Shown piece by piece: positions 46,601 to 58,400 of a DNA stretch of 64,000 nt. The DNA is taken from the NCBI GenBank assembly GCA_002284615.2, contig MU069808.1, positions 77,994 to 141,993 on the forward strand. The letters run 5' to 3'. Position 1 is the first letter of the stretch. Every line of letters begins with the position of its first letter. The notes under the pieces were generated by a model. The model did no database searches and was not told where the DNA came from. It worked only from the letters and a program-made list of their open reading frames with translations. This stretch comes from Dunaliella salina. Its lineage: Eukaryota; Chlorophyta; Chlorophyceae; Chlamydomonadales; Dunaliellaceae. A program made the translations under genes and the position numbers.

Positions 46601-49600
46601 TGTAAGACCTAATGTTGAAGGTTATCGAACGCTTCCTGCCAGGTCTTGGCCTGATATCAGTCCAATGCTACCTTGGTATCAACAGATGCTACTTTTCCGC
46701 TGCTCTTCCAGGGCTGAGTACCCTCGGCCTGCTGCCTACCTGCTGTGGATCATGGCAGAGGTGGGTTTTTGTTTGGGCTAATTTGTTTTTGCTGAGCGTT
46801 TTTCGTGTTTGCCGCGGCGATTGACTGACAGGGAGCCAACCAGATACGGCCATCTCATCATGTTTTTCATTTGTCCTGCCAGAATGAAAAGCTGCAGTGC
46901 CACAAGGCAAGACAGGTGAGCACTACAAGAGCAGCCAAAAGAGCACTGCAAGAGCACTACATGAGCACTGCAAGAGCACTGCAAGAGCACTGGAACAGCA
47001 CTGCAGAGCACCAAAGGAGTGCAAAAGCGCTGCAAAAGCACAGCAAAAGCACTGCAAGAGCACTGCAAGAGCACTGCAAGAACACTGCAAGGGCACAAGA
47101 GCACTGCAAAAGCACTGCAAAAGCACTGCAAGAGCACTGCAAGGGCACAAGAGCACTGCAAAAGCACTGCAAGAGCACTGCCAAAGCACTGCAAGGGTAG
47201 CCAGAAGAGCACCACAAGATTACTGCAAAAACACTGCAAGGGCACAAGAGCACAAGAGCACTGCAAGAGAGCCACGGGAAGGAAATGGAAAGCTACACCA
47301 AGAGAAGCTCCAGCGTAGCTAAGAAAGCTAAGCCATAGCAAGGAGTGCCCCAGCTAGCGCACAGCAAGGACAGTCATTGTGCGCAAATAATGCCTCCATG
47401 GTCCGATAGACTGAGGAAAAAGAGCGCTGAAGACGCCATTGCCATTTCAAACTCATTGTTTCTGGAATCGACAGCGCCTGTAGCTCCTCAGCCATTCCAA
47501 ACTCTCTTTGTGTTCAGCTGCTTGCAGCAAGCATGTCTTTCAGACAGGTTGGGCTCTCTCTGTGCAGAGCCCTACCTGTGCCATGACGATCACCATCTAG
47601 GCCCTATTTTTAGTACGCACCTGCATATTGGTAAATGGTGTTTTATTCAGAGTTCTAGAATCCAGGGTCACAATGCAAAATATTGACAGCATCCTGCAGC
47701 CTGCTTGTCATTCCTTGTCTGTGCAGATGTGTCTTCGAAGCACACCTACTGTGCGTAATTTTTCAGCTTCACTCCTTACTTTGATATAAGCAGCATTCTC
47801 GATATGCCGGCTGTTGCAAGTTTGGCTTAGTGTAAGAGAGGACAAGCAGCACTTTCAAGTGGCAGCACACATACAAGTGGTGCCCACAAACAGCAAAAAG
47901 CAGTGCTCACAAAACGCTGGTCGTTGCAAGCTAGGCTTGCTGAGAGTGAGATTATTGCTTCTTGATTGTGTGCCAATCGCAGTTTGCAATCATCGGCTCG
48001 GACGTGCAAGAGGTCATCGGCAGTGCCATTGCACTGTCCCTGCTGTCTTGGGGGAGAATACCACTTTGGGCGGGGGCCTTACTATCTGCTGCAGCCTCAT
48101 TCACAATGCTGCTGATCGAACGGGTAGGTTTGAGTTGAGCATGTCGATTTCACTTTGGGTGGGGGCCTTACTATCTTCTGCAGCCCCATTCGCAATGATG
48201 CTGATTAAACTAGTCAGTTTGAGTTGAGCATTTTGATTTTACTTTGGGCGGGCCATACTATCTGCCGCAGCCTCATGTGCAATGCTGCTGATTGAACGGG
48301 TCAGTTTGAGTGTATTAATACCTCTTTGGGCGGGGTCCTTACTTTCTGCCGCAGCCTCATTTGCAAAACGCCGCTGATCGAATGGGTAAGTTTGAGTTGA
48401 GTGTATTAATACCACTTTGGGCTGAGGCCTTACTATCTGCCGCAGCCTCACCTCATTTGCAATGCTGCTGGTTGAACAGATGCCTTTGAATTGAGCATGT
48501 TTGTGGAGGCATGGGGGAAGTGGCCTTACTATTTGTGGCAGCCTCGTTTGCGATGCCCCTGACTGAACGGGTGAGTTTGCATTGAGCATGGTGGAATGCA
48601 TGCATCTCTTGCATGTCAAGGCCGTGTTTGCTGAGCTTGTCACAATCCCTTTTGTGTGTTAGCGTTTTGAGCCAGGCCTGTTTGAGCAAACTGTCTGAGT
48701 TAAGAGCTGCCTGATTACAACTGCTGCCAAATTGCTGTGAGCTCTCAATATGTGCTCTCAAGCATCCAACAGGAGGCTTCTCTTGCCACAACTAGGTACC
48801 AAGTTTTAGCCTTATGGAGCCTTTTTTTGCGCATGCTTGTCTCATGTGCGCACTTGCTGGGACCCATATATGCAACATGCTAAGACCAGCATCATGGAGC
48901 TGAGGAGGTCCTGTTTGCAGTCATCATAGCGATCATGGTGACCTCCTCTGGCATTGTTTTTGCGACCTGTACAGACCAGCATCAGGGAGGTTGGGAGGTA
49001 TTTTTTGCACTCAAACTGACCACAAAGGCCTGCTTGGGCATGGTTTTGACACTTGCATGCTTGCCTCATGCGCACTCTTGCTTCCTGTGTTTGCAACATG
49101 CACAGTCCGGCATCAGGGAGCTAGACAGGCACTTTCTGAGCTCCTCAAACTAACCACAGCCAGTTTTGGCATCGTTTTGACTCTTGGATACTTGCCTCAT
49201 GCGTACTATCGCACGATCCTTCCTGTGTTTGCAACATGCACAGTCCGGCATCAGGGAGGTTGGGAAGTATTTTTTGCACTCCTCGAACTGACCACGGTGG
49301 CCTGCTTTGGCATCGTTTTGACACTTGCGTGCTTACCTAATGCGCACACTTGCTTCCACCCCATGTCAATGCCATGCACAGACAGGCATCCGAAAGCTGG
49401 AGGCCTTGTTTGCAGTCCTCATCGCGACCATGGTGTCCTCCTTTGGCATCATGTTTGTGCGTGCGGGTGTGCCAGCCTCTGAGGTGGCTTCCGGATTCCT
49501 GATCCCAAACCTGCCTCGACAAGATATAGCCACGGTGAGCAAGCTCACAGGGTTTTCACAGATACACTTCTTCACTTCTTCGTGTGCCGTTATGTTCAGA

Positions 49601-52600
49601 CATCATATATTGTAATGCAGGAACATGACAAGTAAAGTTCATGGTTGCAAACAAGAGGCCTTCAGTCATTGAGCCTGACTGCCCTGCACAAGGTCTGCAG
49701 TCAAAATGTTTGACTGCAACTGACTGCTCATGGCGAGCAAGCTCACAGGTCACGGAAACAAGGTCACAGAAAAGGTCACAGATAAGGCCATAGATACGAG
49801 AGGCCTTCAGTCATAATGCCTGACTGCCGTGCAAAAAGTCTGGTCAAAATGTCTGACTGCCGGGGTTACGCATGGTGAGCAAGGCTGCTACAAATGCAAA
49901 AGGCCTTCAGTCATTGTGTCAGACTGCAGTGCAAGAGGTCTGCGGTCAAGTGTCTGACTGCTCTAAACTGCTCATGGTGAGCAGGGTCACAGGTTGCGGA
50001 TGCAAAAAGGCATTCGGTTATAATGTTTGATGACTGCGATGCAAAAGGTCTGCGGTCAAAATGTTTGACTGCCATTGACTGCTCATGGTGAGTAGGGTCA
50101 CAGGTTGCAGTTGCAAAAGGCATTCGGTAATAATGTTTGATGATTGCGGTGATAAGGTCTGTGGTCAAAACGTCTGACTGCTCTAAACTGCTTATGGTGA
50201 GTCGGGTTACAGGTTGCAGATGCAAAAAGGCATTCGGTAATAATGTTTGATGACTGCGATGCAAAAGGTCTGCAGTCAAAACTAACTGCTCTAAACTGCT
50301 CATGGTGAGTCGGGTTACAGGTTGCAGATGCAAAAAGGCATTCGGTAATAATGGTTGATGACTGCGATGCAAAAGGTCTGCGGTCAAAACGTCTGACTGC
50401 TTTAAACTGCTCATGGGTCACTGATTGCAGAATCTGCAATGCAGAATGCAGATGCAAGAGGCCTGCGATTGGAATGTCTTGACTGCTAGCCAGCTCAGCT
50501 ACGTGTGAAAATGAGGAGTTGATGCCCCGCTATAGAATGAGTATGCAGCGTAGTTGAGGGTACCTTACTGTTTGGTACATCCGCATCAGAGAAGTGAGTG
50601 TGGTGCTCTAGGATGGAGCCAGGGGCATTTTAGGTCATTTTTGAGCATTTCCTGGAAAATGGGTACCCGATCGCCTGCTCTTGCCCAGATCTTGCCCACA
50701 TTTTGGCTCTCAAGTAGGTTTTTGGTCATGCCTGATCCATCAGATTGAAAAAAGGGGGGGGTGGGGGCAAATTTTATATGAGCAATGAAATAATGCCTTG
50801 GAATGGAATGGAATGCTTTGAAGCAAGGTCACCTGTGCACATTTGCTAGGCAAACGGGGAAAGCATGCCAGCACTGTGTTTGGCCACAACCTGAGTATGA
50901 GGACTTGTTCATGCTTCCCAGGTTTACCCACCAAGTTAGGGGGCCCAGGTGTGCAGGGAGTGGCGAGCAGTGACAGCTGGGCATTCGATTAAAACTGCAG
51001 GCTCTGGTCAGCTCGCCTGAGTCAGATCAGAACGAGATAGCATATGCTGAGTTTTCGATTTTTCTTTAGCTACATGTGTCCCAGCAGAAGTGTCGCGACC
51101 CCAAAAGGTGCAGTTGTTGCTCTGTGACGTAAAATCACCATTAACCGTGCCAAAACTGAGGTCCGGGGATCAATTTTCTGGGCCCCTGCCCCAGCCCCCC
51201 AGACACCCCGGAACGTGTTCCTGATGGAGTGCCCAGCCATCGCTGCTGCTCAGGTAAGCCAGGGGGCGCTTCCTGAGGACCCCATTCCTCGTTTTGCCTG
51301 ATTTCTACTCCCACACCCCCAGCACAAGCTGAGGGTGCTGGGTTGCCCGGGGGGCCAGACAAGGGTCCAGCATACTCAGAATTAGCTTGTTGCAATAAGG
51401 CATGACCTGAAAGCTGCTTGGCTGACCTGACTGCTCGCTCACCCACAATGCGCGAGGTTACAGGCAACAGAAGCAACAAGCCTGCAGTCAAAATTTTCTA
51501 ACTGCCAGCCAAGCTAGGGATTCAGACCTTGTAGCTTCTGGCTTAAGGGCAAGAATGAGAGACAATATAATATTAAAGCAGGGACGCCTGAGAGCTATTA
51601 TACTTACATGATAGCATAGCCATCCAGGACTCGGTCATTCACTGTCTCTGCCTTCGCCGGGCGTGTGCCCAGTGGTCATGGCCAACACGTGCAACAAAAT
51701 ACTTGTACGTTTGCGAAGTGTACCTAAATGTTTTCTCTTGCGAAGCATACTGTGCAAAAACTTAGGGTTTTGCGCACAAATAATGTTCTTCTTTCCTTTT
51801 CGCCCTGCGCGGTCACTTTGCGTACCTGAGAACATTCTGGGTGCATCCAAGGTTGTGCTAGGTTGTGCTGTGGAAAATATCGTTGTGGGACAGCGATTGG
51901 CATGAGTGGGCAAGAGCAACCCCAAGGTGTGGCAGGCTGGCATAAGCAAGACCCACGCAGGGCAGCAGCAGGGCAGGCTGGCGTAAGAAAGACCCGCGTT
52001 TGCAGCCAAAGCAGCAGCACTGAGGAAGAAAGCAGCAATGCTAACATCAGCTGCAGCAACAGAGTGGAGGGGAGCAGCAGGGAGGGCAGTAGTGATTAAA
52101 AGTGAATGAGGGGGGAGAGGGGGGTTGGAGTGGGAATGGAAAAGAACAAGCAGCTCCTTTTGTGTGCCTACAGAATGCATTGCACTTGATTTGGTGTCCA
52201 AACTGTTGATTTTTTTTTTTAATGCTCGCTGTGCATTCTGGGGGCACAAGAGCCCCTGCGGGGTTGGTGCGTTGTAAATGATTATTTTTGGGCTGCGCTG
52301 TTGATGCTTGGAGGCAAGCGCAACTATTCTTTTGGATGGTTCCATTTTGCACCCCACATATCCTAATGCTGCCTGTCCTCAATGGCTGCTGGCAATTCGC
52401 CTGGACGTTGTCTGGCCAAAAGGCCTGACTCTGAAACGCCTGGATGTACCGTAGAGGACTTTGATCATTGCGCAATATTGAAAGTTTTTTAGCAGTGCGC
52501 AATGCTTTAATAAATATTCTGAGGGGATACGCAGTGCAGAAATGAACGGCTGTGGCGGGGTGCGCAATGGGTGCGTAATGAAGTAAATAATTCGGAATTT

Positions 52601-55394
52601 TTATGGACAGGTTCTTGGAAAAGGTAGATGCTGGGGACGTAGTAGAAGGGATGCGAGCAGTAGCATCAGGGGTAGTGCCCTCAAAGCAGGATGGCAGGCC
52701 GCCATTGGCAAGGCAGGCACATGAGGCGCAGCAACAAGATCAGCAGGGAGCTGAAACTGAGTGGGAGGAGTTTTAGGCTCTGAAGATGACATAGAATTGC
52801 AGCAGCGACATCCGAAGTGAAAATAAATCTGCTTGGCTGCCAAAAAGGTTGCGCAATCGAAAAATTTTGAGGTGCGCAGTGGTCACAGTCCCCTACGGTA
52901 TGTTTCTAGCCAACTGGAGGCAGTAATCACTCCATGATTAAGTGACCTCAGATCCCTAAAAATCTTGGCATGCAACCAACACAATTTTCTGTTTGCAGCA
53001 TCATCCTTCTGCAGCAATGTCTTGTAGATAGATTTGGAAGGAGTTTTCCACAGGAAACCTGGCAGTCCTCTGTGCTGGGCGGGTAAGAAAACAGTGTTCC
53101 CTTTCTGGTGTGGACCAGTTGATGCACGAAGAAACTTTCAAGCCTGAATTCATCACGCTTCCTCTGTGGCGCAGAGTACCGTAGAAAATCCTGACCACTA
53201 CGCACCTTATTTTTTTGAATTGAATAACTCCTTTGCGCACCACCCATTACGCACTAAATTTTTCCGAAAAACCCCCAAATTTTACCTAATTCGCACCTCA
53301 AAACCAATTTTTGTGCATCACGCAGAGCTTAAAAAAAGAGAAATATTGCGTAATGGTCAACATGCTGTACGGTATCTTATTCCTGTTCTTGGTCCAATAT
53401 GCTTTGCTTGCAGGCCGTAGCCCTATTTGGGTCCCTCATCATGCCCCACAACATCTACCTTCACTCTGCCCTGGTGCGTGCAGTTCCATGCAGTACTTTC
53501 TATTTTTGTCTGCAGCTCTTAGGAGTTTAACTGTTGGGGGGGAAGACAGCTGTTGATGGATGAGCTGCCATTGTTTTAATTCCCCCTGATACAATCGTTG
53601 CAAGCAGTTTAGCAGCACAGATGATCATGCCGCTCTTTGATTGTTGTGCCTCTGGAGTGCCGACGAGTATGGAGTGCCGACAACTATGTGTCGTGCCACT
53701 GCGATTTGCTGCCTGTCTCGTTCCCTACAAGGCTGACCCTTAGGATGAGCAGAAAATACTTCTTTTTTTGTGTGTTGGCTTGACAAGATGTAAGGTGGTG
53801 TGAGGTGGCTGGCTTGACTTTATTTGTGTGTTGGCTTGATAAGATGTTAGGTGATCAGGTGCTGCTTCTCTCGGCATCCTTGGTATCACACATTCCCTCC
53901 AGACATCCACACTCGCAGGTACAAAATCGGAACCTGGTCCCGTCTGTGAGAGACAAGCGAGAGGCCATGAACTACTTCCGCATTGAGTCCGGAGCATCAC
54001 TTGTGGTACGTTGCATCAGCCACTGCAGCATCATTTGTGGTATGGTGCATCGGCCTCTTGAGCCTCACTTTGGGGGGCACCCAGTGCATTGCAATCACTG
54101 TCACTGCGTACCACACTTGTCCTAACTGTTCCTATGGGATCGAGTGGTGCTTTTTGATCAAAATTCCTGTAAAATCAAGCAGGGCCTCCTTGACCTGAAG
54201 TGCCAATGGAATTGAGTAATGCTCCCTTGGCTTGTCAGGTCACTCCAGGCACTGTCTACATGCTCCCGTGCTCACAGGCGTCCCTGGTCATCAACCTGTT
54301 TGTGGTGTCGGTCTTTGCAACTGGCTTCTACAAACCTGGCCAGCCCCCACCTGATATAGGACTGAAGAACGCAGGGGTGAGTGACTGGCCTAACAATGCT
54401 GCTGGGTGAGAAGAAGTGGTGCAGCCTTCCAGGATTGATGAAAATGCAGGGGTGAGTGATTGGCTTGACAATACTGCTGGGTGAGTGGAAGTGGTGCATG
54501 CAATCTTCCAGGGGGATTGGAGAATGCAGGGGCGAGTGACTGGCTTAACAATACTGATGGGTGAGTGACTGGCTTAACAATACGAATGGGTGTGTGACTG
54601 GCCTGATGTCAACAACACTGCTGGGTGAGTAGAAGACATACGGACTAGGGCTGTCATGTTAAAGTCACCGCCGGTCATTAGCGTATGGGGCGCACCAGCC
54701 TTGGAGAAGACCTGGGTGTTGATTCTGTATCCTACGGGCCGAAGGGTGGGAACTGATGGCAGGTTCTTTCTTTCATGCACGTGGCCAAACGGCAAGCGTA
54801 CATTTCTTCTTTTCTAGACGTGCAGTCACATAGGTGCCATGTTGCCTCCCTACATTGCTCACATTGGTAAGGATGCAACTTTCTAAGGGACTCGAAAAAA
54901 ACTGAAGTGTACCGTATTGTTCTGCTGGCTGTGCACAAAAGGTGAGGTCAAGCGGTGTACCCCATTTGTCCATACCTCAAGTCAGCCCTAAAATTGGGGC
55001 GCGGGTCTTCAAAGGCTTGAAAGGCAGCTCCCCCTGTTTTCAGCTTCTTGCACCGCTTGGTCACGCTCATTGTCCACTTCTCAAGTCAGCTTTGAGAACC
55101 AAGACATGAGTCTCCGAATCTGCATTGCACACTTAGCGCACTTCTCTTGCTGCTTCATATAATGCTAATTCACTTTGGCATTTTGTGCGGCATACACACT
55201 TTTTTACTTCACTGCTTGAGCGCTCCTTACTTCCATCGTCTGTATCTGGCTGTACCTGGATTCAAATATCATGGAAGCCAGAAATACCATAGAAGGATTG
55301 GAGAGAGGAGGCAGTCCATACAGCGGCTAAGAGAGCACGTGCTGGGTGCGTACATATGCTGCTGCCCATGTGCACGCGCGCACGCATACACACA

Positions 55395-55476
<82 letters not shown>

Positions 55477-58400
55477 CTGCAGGAGTTCCTGGGGGCATCC
55501 TTCGGAGAGGTGTCTGTGTATGTGTGGGGGCTAGGACTCCTTGCTGCTGGCCAGAGCAGCACCATGACAGGGACCTACACAGGCCAATTTGTGATGTCAG
55601 GTTTCCTGGATCTCAAGGTGCGGGAGTAACCAAGCCATGCTCAGGATCGCAAAATTGCAACTTGGCGCAAGCCGAGGTATGGGTGTAGCCAAACCATGCG
55701 CAGGATCACAAAATACCCACCAGGACCAAGTTATGAGTTTGGCCATGCCGTGCTCAGGATCAAAACACATCCACTATGGCCAAGCCAAGGTGTATCCTTG
55801 CCATGGCTAAAGCCAAGGTGTGGGTGTTGCCAAGCCATGCTCAAGATCACAAAATACCCACCATGGCCAAGCCAAAATTTGTTATTGTAGCCAAGCTTTG
55901 CTCAGGATTACAAAATACCCACTAGGGCCAAAACAAGGTGCGGGTGTAGCCAAGCCACGCTCAGGATCACAACATACCAACCAGGGCCAAGCCAAGGTGT
56001 CTCCTGACCATAGCTGAAGCCAAGTTGTGGGAGGTGCCAAGCCATGCTCAGGATCCCAATTTCTGCTATTTCTAAGCCTAAGCCGAGGTGTAGATGTAGC
56101 CAAGCCATGTGAAAGATCGTGCAATTGCCACCATGGCCAAGCCAACGTGTAACCTGACCATGGATAAAGCCAAGCCATGGCCTGGATCACCAGAGCAACC
56201 ATAGTTAACCCCCTGGTCAGGCTGGGCATGCATGTTTGAGATAATGAAGCTACAGCCCCTCCCACTTCTGAGCATGCAGGACCTCACCCTGAGGGCATGT
56301 AAGCAACCCTGCATACTCAGTTTGAGCCAAGGGGGACCCAGAGTGAGGATCCAGGAACCTGTCAAAAGCCCTGCCAGAGTGGGGTCCTCAGGAACCACTC
56401 CATCGGCTATCTAACCGATTTCGTTGGGCATTTCATCAGAATAAGGGAAACCTGGGGGGTCCAGGGGGCAGGGGCGAGGGACCAGGAAATTGCTTAATTT
56501 TGGCGGGGAAAAGCTGAAGTCTGTGCGAGAGGCACAGGGTGCACCATCCTGGGAGCCCAACTTTGCGGCTTGTTTCTTCTATTGTGAGATGTAAAAAATT
56601 TGGCTTTTGAGGAATCAAGTTTCTCTTAGAGCTGCACGAGGTAAGGCCTCATTCCCAAGATTTGAAGTTTGTGCCACAAAAGGCAGGTCTGCCTCATCAG
56701 ATGAAGCCATGCAGTGACACTTGAGTCCATAGCCTTGGCAGCTCTCAGCCTTGACCTAGCCCCAGGAATGTACACACCCTCACCTGGGCCCTTAAACTTG
56801 GCAGGGCATGCTTGAGTAACAAACTAAACAACACCCCATACTCAGGCTGTGGCCAGGTGCTGCGCATGCGTGCTTTCCAGTGTTGCACCACTTTTGCCTC
56901 GCAGCCGCGCTCATGCTCCAAGTCCTTTGGGGCCAATTTTTTACCCTCCCCCCCAGTTTTTTCACTCCAATGGGTCAGGTTGACACAAAAAGTACCTGGG
57001 GGCCCAATTCGTGCCAAATCATGCATCATTGCACCCAATTTGCAGGGGATGGCCAATTTTGGCCTGGAATGCCTCAAAGTATGCCCCTGGCTCATCTGCA
57101 ACACCTCATCCCCCCTTTTTTTGATGCAGAAGTGCCAAAAAAATCACCCCAGATTATTCTGCATACAAAAAAGGGCGGGAATTCGCCTGCTTCATTATCT
57201 CCCTCGATTTTTGTCTAGCATGCCCAGCCTGACTCCCAGCTCGCTAGTTGGGGGACCTTCCCTTTATGAAAGCAGCCTTTGGCCTGCCTGGCTTTCTCTT
57301 TGTTCTTTTACCTTGGTCAACCCATAGTGGGTTGTGGAGCCAAGCCATGGTCAAGATGAGCAGGGGTGCCCTTTTCCCAGGAAAGAGTGGCTCTAGCGAT
57401 GTCCCTTTGGCGATGCCAATGGATGAATTGTACATCAATAAAAGTGTTCATTACAATGGTGATTGGGTAGGCCAGTTTCAAGAGTGGGAACACCTTGCAG
57501 CATGAATTTGGATGTGCTGCTGTGAAATTGTGTCTGCACAACCTATTGTGCTCCTGCCTCTTAGCTGTGTTGCTGTCCAGCACACCACCTCCATGATGTA
57601 AAGGTAGCTTCCTCTGTCTGCTTTTTGCACAGAAGCCTGCAGCATGTGGATCAGAGCCTGCCGAGGTCTCGAAATCTTGGTAGCAACGCACAGCATGTAA
57701 AGTTGCACAGCCCAAAGGGAGTGAGAAGCTTTGCGCAGGAAACCATGTCATCACAATCAGCACATGTGGCGCATACTTCTGGCACTGGCAACACGGTTTT
57801 TGAGAATTTCACGGTTCCATGTGTCAAGTGGCATCCCTTAGACTCACATCCCACATGCATCAAATGGAGAGCTTGAACTGAGACTCTCTTGCTCCCATAC
57901 TCGTGCATGTGTGTCACCCTGTGCTCGTGGATGTGTGTTACCCTGTGCTAAGAAATCCCCACGCACAATGGGTCTGATGCTCCACATGTGCACACATGCG
58001 GAACTCTCTCCTTCCCCTGCACACACGCAGGTGCCAGCCTGGGCTCGCATTACTATCACCCGTGCAGTTGCTCTGGTGCCCACAATGGCCGTGGCTTTGG
58101 CCATGGATCCTGCTTCCACACAGCTGGACAAACTCAATCAGGGCCTGAACCTGCTGCAATCCATACAGCTTCCCTTTGCCCTCATACCGGTAAGTGTAGC
58201 ATCAAGATAATCCATACAGCTACCCTTTGCCCTCATACTGATAAGTGTGGCATCAATGCAATCCACACAGCCGCCCTTAACCTTCATACCTGTGAGTGTT
58301 GCATCATTGCTATCCGTGCAGCTGCCCCGTTGCTCTCGTTTTACTGAGGCAGCTACCCCGTTGCTCTCGTTTTACTGAGTGTGGCATCAATGCAATCCAT

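Noticed and set aside
46778..47341. 187-codon Cys/Leu-rich frame and opposite-strand [11 protein letters not shown] frames
   Set aside because: Products of the 11-bp satellite in NRAMP intron 4.
51635..52357. 240-codon minus-strand frame as a gene in NRAMP intron 6
   Set aside because: Low-complexity Ala/Pro/Leu/Ser translation, no recognised domain and no splice or polyadenylation support; kept as unassigned.
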